DNA of 64,000 bases from Spirulina sp034932185 (GTDB taxonomy: Bacteria > Cyanobacteriota > Cyanobacteriia > Cyanobacteriales > Spirulinaceae): the NCBI RefSeq assembly GCF_034932185.1, contig NZ_JAYGHW010000007.1, positions 35,454 to 99,453 on the forward strand. The letters run 5' to 3'. This document shows, one piece after another, positions 25,721-35,339 of the stretch (positions within the stretch are counted from its first letter, which is position 1; each line of letters begins with the position of its first letter). The translations under genes were made by a program, and so were the position numbers. Below the pieces are notes generated by a model. The model ran no database searches. It was not told the origin of the DNA and saw only the letters and a program-made list of their open reading frames with translations.

Positions 25721-26950
25721 CGCCTGTCCATTCAGGTCGGCAAGCCCTGCCGCCATAATATTCACACTGGCATTCACGTCCCGGTCTTGTTCTGCACCAC
25801 AGTTGAGGCACAGTACCGACCGCACAGAGAGATCCAATTTCCCCCACCGATAACCACAGCAGGAGCAAACCTGAGAAGTGGGTTCCCATCGGTTGATCAC
25901 TCTCACCTCTCGGTTTTGAATCAGGGTTGCCTTGGCTTCACACATCGTTCTGATGTCTCGCCAGCCAGCCCCACTAATTGCCCTGGCTAGACAGCGATTC
26001 TTCACCATGCCGGCAACGTTGAGATCCTCCAGCACCACGACGCTGTTTTCTCGCACCAAACGGCTCGCCAGCTTTTGGTTAGTATCCTTACGGATATCCC
26101 GTTGTCTTGCCTCTGTGCGGGCGATCGCCATCCGCAACGACTCACGCCGCCTTGACCCTTTCATCGCCCTGGCTAGTTTGCGTTTACCTTTGCGGAGCTT
26201 CTGATCTAAGGCGCGGGTGTCCCTCGCCTTGACCTTTTCGCCCGTGCTTAATGTGGCGAGGGTTTCAATGCCCAGATCTACGCCGACCCCTTGGTTTTTG
26301 AGTTCGACGATGACAGGCTCCACCTCTACCACAAAGCTCAGGAAATATCGACCTGCACAGTCCTTGAGCACCGTCACTGAACTGGGTTCAGAGGGTAACG
26401 GTCTTGACCATTTCGTTTTCAGCTTGCCAATTTTGGCGAGATAGACCTTCTCCTCCTTGATCGAAAATCCCCGCTGGGTAAACCGTGCTGATTGACGGTT
26501 GAGCTTCTTTTTGAATCGAGGAAAGCCAACTCTCGACCCCTTTCGCTTACTGCTACGGGACTCGAAAAAGTTTTTGAGGGCTGTCCCCAAATTCATCACC
26601 GATTGCTGCAAGGCTACAACCGATACACCTGACAACCAATTTCGGGCAGGGTCTTTCTTGGCTTGGGTAATGACCAAGCGTTGCAACTGGGCATTACTGG
26701 GCCATTTCTCACCCTGAGGAATCGCCTTAATCAGAGCCAGGGCATCGTTCCACACCACACGACAACATCCGAACAGCTTGGCTAGTTCGGTTTGCTGACC
26801 TGGGGTGGGATAGATTCTGTACTGATATCGGCTTTTCATGGTGCTAGGATACCAAAGATAGAGAGGATTGGAGCGATAAACTCCAGCAGAAAAGCCGCCC
26901 TAGAAGGCTTGCCCTGAGCTTGCCGAAGGGGCGGGGCTTCAGACCCATTA
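25605..26950 (-). mobile_element. IS200/IS605-superfamily element encoding TnpB only (IS1341 type)
   Basis: The element has no tnpA, so it depends on a transposase supplied elsewhere. Its right end on the tnpB 3' side contains the familiar GACATCCTCCCCGGCCTAAAGGC followed by a GGGGATTCCCAG stretch. The tnpB 5' side ends near a GGGGCGGGGCTTCAGACCCA stretch. Exact ends are estimated. Confidence 0.8.
25655..26839 (-). CDS. tnpB: TnpB RNA-guided nuclease (IS1341 type)
   Basis: 394 residues. N-terminal HTH_OrfB_IS605 region (YRIYPTPGQQTELAKLFGCC). RuvC-like residues are all present: Asp188 in GVGVDLGIETLATL, Glu271 in VVLEDLNVAGM, Asp354 in DRDVNASVNI. The zinc finger is CSCC (325-328) with CLNC (344-347). 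It is a full-length protein with no frameshift, so probably active as an omega-RNA-guided DNA endonuclease. One HIP1 site lies within it, suggesting long residence. Confidence 0.95.
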   Translation of the reverse strand: MKSRYQYRIYPTPGQQTELAKLFGCCRVVWNDALALIKAIPQGEKWPSNAQLQRLVITQAKKDPARNWLSGVSVVALQQSVMNLGTALKNFFESRSSKRKGSRVGFPRFKKKLNRQSARFTQRGFSIKEEKVYLAKIGKLKTKWSRPLPSEPSSVTVLKDCAGRYFLSFVVEVEPVIVELKNQGVGVDLGIETLATLSTGEKVKARDTRALDQKLRKGKRKLARAMKGSRRRESLRMAIARTEARQRDIRKDTNQKLASRLVRENSVVVLEDLNVAGMVKNRCLARAISGAGWRDIRTMCEAKATLIQNREVRVINRWEPTSQVCSCCGYRWGKLDLSVRSVLCLNCGAEQDRDVNASVNIMAAGLADLNGQALSSVRPQSGAVACLSTHQEST

Positions 26951-26965
26951 GTTTCGGGTGAGGGT

Positions 26966-28603
26966 TCAAGCAAACTGACTCAACAACGGCGCAGCCCCCA
27001 ATAACGTCCGCGTGTAGGGGTGTTGGGGATTCGTAAACAGTTCCTCCGTTGGCCCCATTTCGACAATTTTGCCCCCCTGCATCACCGCAATGCGATCGCA
27101 CAAAAACCGCGCCACCCAAAGATCATGGGTGATAAACAAATAGGTGAGGTTAAACTCCCCCTGGAGATCCCGCATCAGATCTAAAACCTGCGACTGTACC
27201 GTGGCATCGAGCATACTCACCGGCTCATCACAGATCAGGAGTTGGGGTTGGGTAATTAAGGCACGGGCGATCGCCACCCGTTGCTGTTGCCCCCCCGAAA
27301 GCTCACGGGGAAAACGATCCATATAATCCGCCACGGGGGTAAGGCCCACCCGTGCCAAGATCGCAGCCACCTGCGCCTGCACCGCATCCCCTTGGGCTAA
27401 ACCGTGGATCAACAACGGATCAGCAATACTTTGGCCCACCGTCATTAAAGGATTGAGACAAGCCAAGGGATCTTGGAAAATCATCTGCATTTGCCGCCGG
27501 AGGGGCCGCAGTTCCCTCGGCGCTAACTGGGTAATATCCTGGCCGTTTAACTCCACCATTCCCGCCGTGGGGCGCACCAACTGCAAAATCGTCCGGGATA
27601 ACGTACTTTTCCCGCAGCCCGATTCCCCCACCAAACCCAACACCTCGCCCTGATAAAGCTCAAAACTGACATCATCCACCGCCTTAATCACTGGTGCAGT
27701 TTTCCCTGAAAACCACTGCTGTAACAGACTCGATTCAAGGCTGTAATGTTGTTTTAAATGGCTGACCCGCAGGAGCGGAACCGGGGCAGTTTCCGGTTCC
27801 GGTTCGGGGGTTTGCAGGGCTTGGATATGGAGAGCCGCCTCTAGGAGCGATTGGGTATAGGCGTGCTGGGGTTGGGTGAGAATATCCCGTGCTGGCCCCG
27901 TTTCCACCATTTCCCCCTGATACATCACCGCAACGCGATCGCAATATTCCGCCACCAAGGCCAAATCATGGGAAATCAACATTAACCCTAAATTGCGCTC
28001 TTGGCATAACCGGGTTAATTCTCGCAAAATTTCCGCCGAAACCGTCACATCCAGGCTCGTCGTCGGTTCATCGGCAATGATTAACTTGGGTTCAAGGAGG
28101 AGGGCGAGGGCGATCGCCACCCGTTGGCGCATCCCGCCGCTGAACTCATGGGGATATTGCCCCCAGCGGGCCGCCGGAATCCGCACCGCCTCTAAAACCT
28201 CTAAAGATTTGGCCTTGGCCTGTTTGTTGCTCAACTGGGGACGATGGGCTTGGAGCGTTTCCAGGCAATGATCCCCAATGGTCATCAAGGGATCGAGGCG
28301 TGTCATCGGATCTTGAAAAACGAGGGCGATCGCCTCCCCGCGAAACCGCTGCAACTGGGAGCGATCCAACTCAAAAATAGAACGCCCTTCTAAAAAAATA
28401 TCCCCCTCAATCTGGGCCGTTGGCGGCAACAGCCGCAACATTGCCCGGCCGAGCGTACTTTTCCCACAACCCGACTCCCCCACAAACCCCAACCGTTCTC
28501 CCGCATCAATGCGAAAAGAAACACCATCCACAGCCCAAACCTTTTCCCCATAGGGAGTCGGATAGGCAATTCTAAGCTGTTCCACCCGGAGCAAATCCAC
28601 CAT
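26966..28603 (-). CDS. Oligopeptide/dipeptide ABC transporter, fused double ATP-binding protein
   Basis: 545 residues with two complete nucleotide-binding domains, equivalent to a DppD-DppF or YejF/GsiA fusion. Each half has Walker A GESGCGKST (near residues 42-50 and 328-336), a signature (FSGGMRQRVAIA, LSGGQQQRVAIA), Walker B (LIIADEPT, LLICDEPV) and an H-loop His. Permease and binding-protein genes are not adjacent, which is usual for cyanobacterial peptide importers. The ATG at 28603 gives MVDLLRVEQL. Confidence 0.93.
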   Translation of the reverse strand: MVDLLRVEQLRIAYPTPYGEKVWAVDGVSFRIDAGERLGFVGESGCGKSTLGRAMLRLLPPTAQIEGDIFLEGRSIFELDRSQLQRFRGEAIALVFQDPMTRLDPLMTIGDHCLETLQAHRPQLSNKQAKAKSLEVLEAVRIPAARWGQYPHEFSGGMRQRVAIALALLLEPKLIIADEPTTSLDVTVSAEILRELTRLCQERNLGLMLISHDLALVAEYCDRVAVMYQGEMVETGPARDILTQPQHAYTQSLLEAALHIQALQTPEPEPETAPVPLLRVSHLKQHYSLESSLLQQWFSGKTAPVIKAVDDVSFELYQGEVLGLVGESGCGKSTLSRTILQLVRPTAGMVELNGQDITQLAPRELRPLRRQMQMIFQDPLACLNPLMTVGQSIADPLLIHGLAQGDAVQAQVAAILARVGLTPVADYMDRFPRELSGGQQQRVAIARALITQPQLLICDEPVSMLDATVQSQVLDLMRDLQGEFNLTYLFITHDLWVARFLCDRIAVMQGGKIVEMGPTEELFTNPQHPYTRTLLGAAPLLSQFA

Positions 28604-28662
28604 GAAATCACCGCCAAATTCTTTGCTTTATCTTAAAGGTTGCCGGGGGAATGGCAAGAAAC

Positions 28663-29238
28663 CTAACGCAGTTTTTGTTTAATAAACTGTACCAACTGAC
28701 CCATTTGTTTTTTGAGTAGGGTAATTTCTTTCTCCATCTGTGCCACTTTTTGATTGAGGGCTTGCAGTTCCGCCGGACTACTGCCGCCACCGCCAGCAGC
28801 GGGGGCCGGAGCCGGGGCAGGGGGTGCTGCAACGGGGGCAACTTTGAGGGTTTTCTTCTTGAGGGCAGACTTCTGCATCGCCTCTTTAATCGCCGTCACC
28901 AATTGATTTTTTTCAAAGGGTTTTTCAACAAAGGCAAAAAATTCAAAGGGTTCCGGCAATTTTTCCGTGACTTCCTCTTTCCGGCCAGACATCAACATCA
29001 GAGGGATAACCGCCAGCTTAGGATCCTGCTGAATTTCTTGATAGACTTCCCAACCATTTTTCTTGGGAAGCAGAAAGTCCAGCATGATCAGGGTGGGATT
29101 TTCTGCGCGAATCAAGTTGAGGCCTTCGATCCCGTCTTTGGCTTCGATGACTTCCACGTTACCAACGGGGAGCATATCTTTCACCATGCGTCGGATCACC
29201 CGACTGTCATCAATTACAAGAATCTTCTGACTAGCCAC
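28663..29238 (-). CDS. Response regulator with C-terminal coiled coil
   Basis: 191 residues. The receiver domain (about 4-120) has the phosphoacceptor Asp in LIMLDFLLPKKNGWE, upstream acidic pair IDDSR, Ser/Thr switch (LMLMSGRKEE) and Lys in FVEKPFEKNQL. An Ala/Pro linker follows, then a coiled coil (ELQALNQKVAQMEKEITLLKKQ). There is no DNA-binding or enzymatic output, so the coil probably mediates partner binding. No kinase gene is adjacent. Confidence 0.9.
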   Translation of the reverse strand: MASQKILVIDDSRVIRRMVKDMLPVGNVEVIEAKDGIEGLNLIRAENPTLIMLDFLLPKKNGWEVYQEIQQDPKLAVIPLMLMSGRKEEVTEKLPEPFEFFAFVEKPFEKNQLVTAIKEAMQKSALKKKTLKVAPVAAPPAPAPAPAAGGGGSSPAELQALNQKVAQMEKEITLLKKQMGQLVQFIKQKLR

Positions 29239-29358
29239 AACTAACTCCTCTTGGGGGGAATATTAAGCATTGATCCTACATTAGTCTAGCTCTTGCGGAA
29301 AGGGCAATTTTTTGCTGTTGGCGAAAAATAGAACCCACCCCGCCCTCACCCCCTCAAT

Positions 29359-29388
29359 CCCCCTCTCCCAAAAATGGGGAGAGGGGGA
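29359..29388. repeat. CCCCTCTCCC palindromic repeat
   Basis: CCCCCTCTCCC pairs with GGGGAGAGGGGG around a short A-rich loop. It lies between divergent genes. Confidence 0.6.
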
Positions 29389-29410
29389 AGCCGGAAATAC
29401 CTGTCCGGCT

Positions 29411-29437
29411 CCCCTTCTCCCGACCTGGGAGAAGGGG
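29411..29437. repeat. CCCCTTCTCCC palindromic repeat
   Basis: CCCCTTCTCCC/GGGAGAAGGGG hairpin adjacent to the previous copy. Confidence 0.6.
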
Positions 29438-29512
29438 TTGGGGGATGAGGCAACAGAGACGGGGGTGGGTAAACGCTAAAATGCAAGGATTGAGTTTTGA
29501 AGGAATTCCACT

Positions 29513-30397
29513 GTGGTGCAGGCTCGTTCTGAATTGGCGGCGTTGCCGCCGTGGTTGCGGCGACCGATTGGTAAAGCCAGCGAGCTTTCCACTGTCCAGC
29601 GCATTATCCGGCAGCGCAATATTCATACGATTTGTGAGGAGGGGCGATGCCCCAACCGGGGGGAATGTTACGGCCAGGGGACGGCAACTTTTTTGTTGAT
29701 GGGGCCGACCTGTACCCGCAGTTGTGGCTTTTGCCAGGTGGATAAGGGCCATGCCCCGATGCCCTTAGATCCCACAGAACCCCAGAAAGTGGCGGAAGCG
29801 GTGCAATTACTCAACCTCCGCTATGTGGTACTCACTGCGGTGGCGCGGGATGATCTCCCCGATGGGGGGGCAGGGGTGTTTGTGGCGACGATGAAGGCAA
29901 TTCGGGCGGTGAATCCTCACACAGAAATTGAAGTGTTAACGCCGGATTTTTGGAGCGGTTTAGGGTATGAAGCGGCCCAGGGCGATCGCATTGCCCAAGT
30001 GGTGGCGGCCCAACCCGCCTGCTATAACCACAATTTAGAAACGGTGGCGCGGCTTCAGGGGCCGGTGCGGCGGGGGGCGAAGTACGATCGCTCCCTAGCT
30101 GTCTTAGCCACGGTAAAGCAAATCAATCCCGCCATTCCCACGAAATCGGGGTTAATGTTGGGATTGGGGGAAACAGAGCCGGAAATTGAGCAAACTTTGC
30201 AGGATTTACGGGCGGTGGGGTGCGATCGCCTCACCTTGGGGCAATATCTGCGCCCCTCCCTGGCCCATTTACCCGTGGTTAAATATTGGACACCGGCAGA
30301 ATTTGACCATTGGGGGGAACGGGCGCGATCGCTCGGTTTCACTCATGTCCGCTCCGGCCCCTTAGTGCGGAGTTCCTACCATGCCGGGGAACCCTAA
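29513..30397 (+). CDS. lipA: Lipoyl synthase
   Basis: 294-residue radical-SAM enzyme inserting two sulfurs into protein-bound octanoyl groups; its product cofactor is used by GcvH in this window and by dehydrogenases. The auxiliary-cluster cysteines are Cys41, Cys46 and Cys52 (CEEGRCPNRGEC) and the SAM-cluster CxxxCxxC is Cys67, Cys71, Cys74 (CTRSCGFC). The C-terminal RSSYHAGE matches the conserved RSSYxA tail. GTG start at 29513, with AAGGA about 8 nt upstream. Confidence 0.96.
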   Translation: MVQARSELAALPPWLRRPIGKASELSTVQRIIRQRNIHTICEEGRCPNRGECYGQGTATFLLMGPTCTRSCGFCQVDKGHAPMPLDPTEPQKVAEAVQLLNLRYVVLTAVARDDLPDGGAGVFVATMKAIRAVNPHTEIEVLTPDFWSGLGYEAAQGDRIAQVVAAQPACYNHNLETVARLQGPVRRGAKYDRSLAVLATVKQINPAIPTKSGLMLGLGETEPEIEQTLQDLRAVGCDRLTLGQYLRPSLAHLPVVKYWTPAEFDHWGERARSLGFTHVRSGPLVRSSYHAGEP

Positions 30398-30448
30398 ACC
30401 CGCTTTGCCCATCAAATCAGCCTTGTGCCATTGCTAGGAGGAACAGTT

Positions 30449-31270
30449 ATGGATCGATGGATGCCCATGGGTTTAATCATGACGGGGGCTGTTGCCCTCG
30501 CCACCCTCAGCCCCACGGCCCAAGCCCAAGATGCCGAGGATTATCAATATTGGGCGGATCGCTGTCGGGAAGAAATCGGCACTGTTGGCCTCGAAGCCTG
30601 TGAAAAGGCGATCGCCCTCGATGACCGCGATCCTGCCCTTTGGCTCAATCAGGGAGTGAAGTACGACCGGGATCTCCGGGAACCCAATCGCGCCCTCGTT
30701 GCCTATCGAGAAGCAATCCAACGGGATCCCGATCAAAACTATGCCCTCGCTTGGTATAACCAATGCGCCGTTTTGCTCAAGCTGGCCAACGATCCCCGCC
30801 ATAATGACGCTGAGATTCTGTTGCCCATTTTCACAGAGCTTGAACTGATCACCCCCGAAACCAGCGATACAGAGCGAGAACTATTTGCCAGCGATCGCAC
30901 CCTCCTGTATCAAAGTGTGGTGAAAAGTTGCGATCGCGCCCTCAACGGCGATGACAATTGGGGAACCGCCAGCCCCGCCCGGGCCTGGAACAATATCGGC
31001 TATGCCCAGGATGAACTAGGGCAATACCAAGACGCTCTAGCTGCCTACGAAAACGCGCTCCTGCAAGACCCCAACCACATCAACGCCCTCAACAACAAAG
31101 GCATCACCCTCGAAAACCTCAACCGCTACCCCGAAGCCCTCGCCGCCTACGATGCTGCCCTCGCCCTCGACCCCAACTACGAACGAGCCAGCCGCAACCG
31201 CGCCCGCCTCCTCCAACTCCAACCCGACCTAGAAACCGATCCCCCCGAACCCGACAACGCAGACGAATAA
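30449..31270 (+). CDS. Exported TPR-repeat protein
   Basis: 273 residues from the ATG at 30449, set by TAGGAGG upstream. The signal peptide ends at AQA-QD around residue 27. At least four TPR-like helix pairs follow, the clearest being AWNNIGYAQDELGQYQDALAAYENALLQDP and the next repeat. There is no catalytic domain. It is probably a periplasmic scaffold, substrate unknown, and directly follows lipA by about 50 bp. Confidence 0.87.
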   Translation: MDRWMPMGLIMTGAVALATLSPTAQAQDAEDYQYWADRCREEIGTVGLEACEKAIALDDRDPALWLNQGVKYDRDLREPNRALVAYREAIQRDPDQNYALAWYNQCAVLLKLANDPRHNDAEILLPIFTELELITPETSDTERELFASDRTLLYQSVVKSCDRALNGDDNWGTASPARAWNNIGYAQDELGQYQDALAAYENALLQDPNHINALNNKGITLENLNRYPEALAAYDAALALDPNYERASRNRARLLQLQPDLETDPPEPDNADE

Positions 31271-31296
31271 AAGGCAGAAGGCAGAAGGCAGAATTA

Positions 31297-31362
31297 TTCA
31301 TCCTTCCCCCTTCATCCTTCATCCTTCCCCCTTCATCCTTCATCCTTCATCCTTCATCCTTC
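31297..31362 (+). repeat. Heptamer repeat tract (TTCATCC units)
   Basis: Imperfect array of the 7-bp unit TTCATCC interrupted by TTCCCCC, preceded at 31271-31292 by AGGCAGA units. It runs up to the ATG of the next gene. Confidence 0.85.
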
Positions 31363-31623
31363 ATGCATCTCATCCTCTACAGCAAACCCGGTTGCCACCT
31401 CTGCATCGGCCTTGAAGAAAAACTCGCCCAAGTCACCGATCCCCCCTTCACCCTCGAAGTCCGGGACATCACCACCGATGATGGTTGGTTTGCTGAGTAT
31501 GAATACACGATTCCCGTGTTAACGATGCTGGAAAATGGCAGAGAAATCGCCCTTCCCCGTTTTTCGCCCCGTGCTTCTGTGGCCCAAGTGGCGCAAATGC
31601 TGAAAAAATTGAGTACAACGTAG
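31363..31623 (+). CDS. Glutaredoxin-like protein (DUF836)
   Basis: 86 residues. Thioredoxin fold beginning LILYSKPGCHLCIGLEEKLA with the CxxC pair Cys10-Cys13, a beta strand FTLEVRDITTDD, cis-Pro region YTIPVLTMLENG. This matches the short glutaredoxin-like DUF836 family; redox partner unknown. The region ahead of the ATG is a pyrimidine-rich repeat with no Shine-Dalgarno sequence, so translation may be inefficient or leaderless. Confidence 0.87.
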   Translation: MHLILYSKPGCHLCIGLEEKLAQVTDPPFTLEVRDITTDDGWFAEYEYTIPVLTMLENGREIALPRFSPRASVAQVAQMLKKLSTT

Positions 31624-31668
31624 GGAAATTCTTGCCACATTCCCCTAAAGTCCCCTGAGGAGTTGTTC

Positions 31669-33150
31669 ATGCAGTTAAAAGCGTTATTGAGTCTTGTTCC
31701 CGGTTTAAGCCCCTTGCCGGATCATCCCGCCTTAGATCAGGAGGTCAAAGGCCTATCGACAAACTCCCATGCCTGCCAACCGGGGGATTTATTTATTGGG
31801 ATGCCTGGTACGCGGGTCGATGGGGGGGAATTCTGGCCGGGGGCCGTGAGTGGGGGGGCGATCGCCGCCCTCGTTAGCCCCGCTGCCGCTGAAAAAATCC
31901 CCGCTACTGGGGGGGAATTGGTGATTCCCGTCGCCGATCTGGTGAATACCTGCGCCACTGTCGCCCAAGCCTTCTATGATTACCCCGCCCAAGCCCTCAA
32001 GATGGTGGGCGTGACGGGAACCAACGGCAAAACCACCACCACCCACCTGATCGAATACTTCCTCAGTCAAACCCCCACCGCCCTGCTAGGAACCCTTTAC
32101 GTCCGCTGGCCCGGCTATGCCGAAACCGCCACCCACACCACCCCCTTTGCCGTGGATTTGCAGGCTCAATTAGCCGCTGCCCGCCAAGCGGGGAGTCAAA
32201 ACGCCGTGATGGAAGTCAGTTCCCATGCGTTGGATCAGGGGCGGGTTAAGGGTTGCCCCTTTGAGGTAGCGGTGTTTACGAACCTCACCCAGGATCATTT
32301 GGACTATCACGAAACCATGGAGCGGTATTTCCAAGCGAAAGCTCTCCTGTTTAACGAGGAATACTGTACAGGTCGGGCGGTCATTAATCTGGATGATCCC
32401 TACGGTCAGCGGTTATTGGCGCAATGGGAGTCGAAGGCTTGGAGCTATAGCATTAGTAACCCGCAAGCGGATCTCTGGTTGAGTGATTTGGACTATGGGG
32501 CCACGGGGGTAACGGGGGTAATCCATACCCCGAAAGGAGAGGCGGCGTTTCAATCCCCCTTAGTGGGCCAGTTTAATTTGGCGAATTTTCTGGCGGCTGC
32601 GGGGGCTGCTTTGCATTTAGGCGTAGATTTGAGCTTTATGGTGGCGCAGTTGCCCCAGTTTGCCGGTGTGCCGGGGCGGATGGAGCGGGTACAGGTGCGG
32701 CCGGATCAGGATATCAGCGTCATTGTCGATTACGCCCACACCCCCGATAGTTTGGAGAATTTGATCAAGGCGGCACGGCCCTTTATTCCGGGGCGGGCCA
32801 TTTGCGTGTTTGGTTGTGGGGGCGATCGCGATCGCACCAAACGGCCGATCATGGGCAAAATTGCCGCCGAACTAGCCGATATCGCCGTTGTCACCTCCGA
32901 TAACCCCCGCACCGAAAACCCGGAGCAGATCCTTCAGGATGTCCTAGCGGGCATTGATCCCACACTGAAGCCCATCGTGGAGGGCGATCGCGCCGCCGCC
33001 ATCCGGGAAGCGATCCTCACCGCCCAACCGGGGGATGGGGTGCTGATTGCCGGGAAGGGCCATGAGGATTACCAAATCCTGGGGACGGAAAAAATCCATT
33101 TCGACGACCGCGAGCAGGCCCGCGAGGCCCTAGCCACTCGCTATCGCTAA
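31669..33150 (+). CDS. murE: UDP-N-acetylmuramoyl-L-alanyl-D-glutamate--2,6-diaminopimelate ligase
   Basis: 493 residues from the ATG at 31669, behind GAGGAGTTGTTC. It adds meso-diaminopimelate to the peptidoglycan precursor. Motifs: ATP loop VGVTGTNGKTTTTHLI (about residues 110-125), the central VSSHALDQGRV, and the meso-DAP selectivity signature DNPRTENP. The DNPR motif excludes a lysine-adding enzyme. It follows the glutaredoxin-like gene by 45 bp. Confidence 0.97.
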   Translation: MQLKALLSLVPGLSPLPDHPALDQEVKGLSTNSHACQPGDLFIGMPGTRVDGGEFWPGAVSGGAIAALVSPAAAEKIPATGGELVIPVADLVNTCATVAQAFYDYPAQALKMVGVTGTNGKTTTTHLIEYFLSQTPTALLGTLYVRWPGYAETATHTTPFAVDLQAQLAAARQAGSQNAVMEVSSHALDQGRVKGCPFEVAVFTNLTQDHLDYHETMERYFQAKALLFNEEYCTGRAVINLDDPYGQRLLAQWESKAWSYSISNPQADLWLSDLDYGATGVTGVIHTPKGEAAFQSPLVGQFNLANFLAAAGAALHLGVDLSFMVAQLPQFAGVPGRMERVQVRPDQDISVIVDYAHTPDSLENLIKAARPFIPGRAICVFGCGGDRDRTKRPIMGKIAAELADIAVVTSDNPRTENPEQILQDVLAGIDPTLKPIVEGDRAAAIREAILTAQPGDGVLIAGKGHEDYQILGTEKIHFDDREQAREALATRYR

Positions 33151-33348
33151 CAGCGATGGGAGCCAATCAACCCTAGAATTTTGGCCAGAGGGGAGGAAAG
33201 CGGCCAGCCGTCGCAAGTTTTGGAAATTTCCAGAATTGGCTCTGCTAGCATTGGTTACACTTGAACGTATTGCATCGCCATGCCATCAGTTATTCTACGG
33301 ATGTCTTGATTGCCCCCTTTCCCCCTGGCCCCTACTTCTAGCCTAGCC

Positions 33349-35226
33349 ATGATCATTTGCCCTGAATGCCAATTTGAAAACCCGGAAGCGAATAAATTCT
33401 GCCAACGGTGCGGGAGTTCGCTCACTGTTCAGGAATGCCCGGAATGTGGGGCTGAGGTGAGTTGGACGGCGAAAGACTGTGACCAATGCGGCGCTCAGGT
33501 GGCGAAACCGTTGCTGGCGATCGCTCTTCCCTTAGCAGAGGCCAACCCCGCACCGGAACCCCTCAATCCCCTCAATCCCCTCGATCCCCAACAACGCTAT
33601 CAACCCCTCGACCCTGAGGAAACCCCCACTAACCCTGCTCAAATCAAGGTTTGGGATAGTCAACCCCTCCAAAAAACCTATCTCGACCTCCTCGTTGAGC
33701 AGCAGGAGCAAAACGATACCGCCCCCGCAGAAGAGGCGGAGGTGGATCAAGACCCCAACGTGGAATTTTGGCGACATTTAGGCGTGATGGATGTAGCCAT
33801 TCCCTATCTCGTCCTCCAAGAATCCCTCAGTCCCGCGATCCCGGTTCTCCAAGACACTTGGCACGGGGAAAATGGCACTGTGATTGTGATTGACGATCGC
33901 TCCGATTGGGATCAGCTTTCCCAAGCTTGGGGCAGTGAAGCGATCCCGTTTTCCCAACTCCTCTACTGGCTCGATGAAACCCTCCGGCTTTGGACAGAGT
34001 TGGCCAAGTTCCGCTGTTGCCAGAGCTTGCTCACCGATAGCAACCTCCGCCTTGATGAAGATCAACTGCTCTGCTTTGCCCAACTGATCCCCGACCCCTT
34101 CGATCAACCCGCCCCGGCTCTCACGGCTTTGGGGCAATTGTGGAAACGGTTATTTGGGGCATCGGGGCGCACCCTCTACGGGCCGATGATGACGCTCTTG
34201 GATCGGTTTGAAGGGGGGGAATTGCTGACGGTGGAGGCGGCCCGGACGGAATTGCAGGCGATCGCCCGTCAACAGGAAATCGAAGAAGCCGTCCCCGCCG
34301 ACCGGGAAGATCTCGAAGAATTGGAACTCCAAGAAGACCCCGATAAAATCACCTATCGGGGCATGGGGGATGATATGCCTACCGTCGTTCTGCCCATGCA
34401 ACTGCTCAGTTTAGCCGATGCCGGTTTTACCGACATTGGCCAACAGCGGGATCACAACGAGGATCACTTTGGCATTGAAACCTCGATGGTGCGTCGCGAA
34501 AACGCCATGAGCAAGCAGATCCAAGCCCATGGCCTCTATATCGTCTGTGATGGTATGGGGGGCCATGCCGCCGGAGAAGTGGCCAGTGCGATGGCGGTGG
34601 AAACCCTTCAGCAATATTTCGCCACCCATTGGAGCGATCGCACCCAACTCCCTGATGAATCGGTGATCCGTGAAGGCATTTTAATGACCAATGAAAAGCT
34701 CTACGCCGTCAACATGAAAAATGCCCGCTCCGGCAGTGGACGGATGGGGACTACCCTAGTGATGGTGTTGGTGCAGGATATCAACGTGGCGATCGCCCAT
34801 GTGGGAGATAGTCGCGTCTATCGCATCACCCGCAAACAGGGCATCGAACAACTCACCATCGACCACGAAGTCGGCCAACGGGAAATCCTGCGCGGCGTTG
34901 ACCCCCAAGATGCCTACGCCCGTCCCGATGCCTACCAACTCACCCAAGCCCTGGGGCCAAGGGATAACGACTACGTTCACCCCGACGTTCAATTTTTAGA
35001 ACTCAACGAGGATACACTTTTACTCCTCTGTTCCGATGGATTATCCGATAACGACCTGCTGGAGAAACATTATGGAGAATACCTAGTCCCCCTGATTGCC
35101 TCCAAGGCCAATCTCGACAGCGGTTTAATTAAACTCATCGACTTTACCAACGAATACAATGGCCACGACAACATCACCGGCATTTTAATTCGGATTAAAA
35201 TGCGTCCCAATGCCGATCAGTTCTAA
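33349..35226 (+). CDS. PP2C-type serine/threonine phosphatase with N-terminal zinc ribbon
   Basis: About 625 residues from the ATG at 33349. Residues 1-45 hold a double zinc ribbon (CPECQFENPEANKFCQRCG, CPECGAEVSW, CDQCG). A Pro-rich linker and a helical region of unknown role follow. The C-terminal PP2C domain is complete: GQQRDHNEDHFG, VCDGMGGHAAGEVAS, GTTLVMVLVQ, AHVGDSRVYRI, LLLCSDGLSDND and GHDNITGI supply the metal Asp residues. It lies 113 bp ahead of an FHA-kinase with its own zinc ribbon, suggesting an opposed phosphatase/kinase pair. Confidence 0.93.
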   Translation: MIICPECQFENPEANKFCQRCGSSLTVQECPECGAEVSWTAKDCDQCGAQVAKPLLAIALPLAEANPAPEPLNPLNPLDPQQRYQPLDPEETPTNPAQIKVWDSQPLQKTYLDLLVEQQEQNDTAPAEEAEVDQDPNVEFWRHLGVMDVAIPYLVLQESLSPAIPVLQDTWHGENGTVIVIDDRSDWDQLSQAWGSEAIPFSQLLYWLDETLRLWTELAKFRCCQSLLTDSNLRLDEDQLLCFAQLIPDPFDQPAPALTALGQLWKRLFGASGRTLYGPMMTLLDRFEGGELLTVEAARTELQAIARQQEIEEAVPADREDLEELELQEDPDKITYRGMGDDMPTVVLPMQLLSLADAGFTDIGQQRDHNEDHFGIETSMVRRENAMSKQIQAHGLYIVCDGMGGHAAGEVASAMAVETLQQYFATHWSDRTQLPDESVIREGILMTNEKLYAVNMKNARSGSGRMGTTLVMVLVQDINVAIAHVGDSRVYRITRKQGIEQLTIDHEVGQREILRGVDPQDAYARPDAYQLTQALGPRDNDYVHPDVQFLELNEDTLLLLCSDGLSDNDLLEKHYGEYLVPLIASKANLDSGLIKLIDFTNEYNGHDNITGILIRIKMRPNADQF

Positions 35227-35339
35227 CCTGGCCAATCCTCTGGCGGAGTTCGATCCGCTCCCTGATCAGAAAACGCTAGGGGATGTTATCGGTATCTCAC
35301 CCATTGCCCTCACCCTAACGGCTCTCCCAAGCTCCTCCC

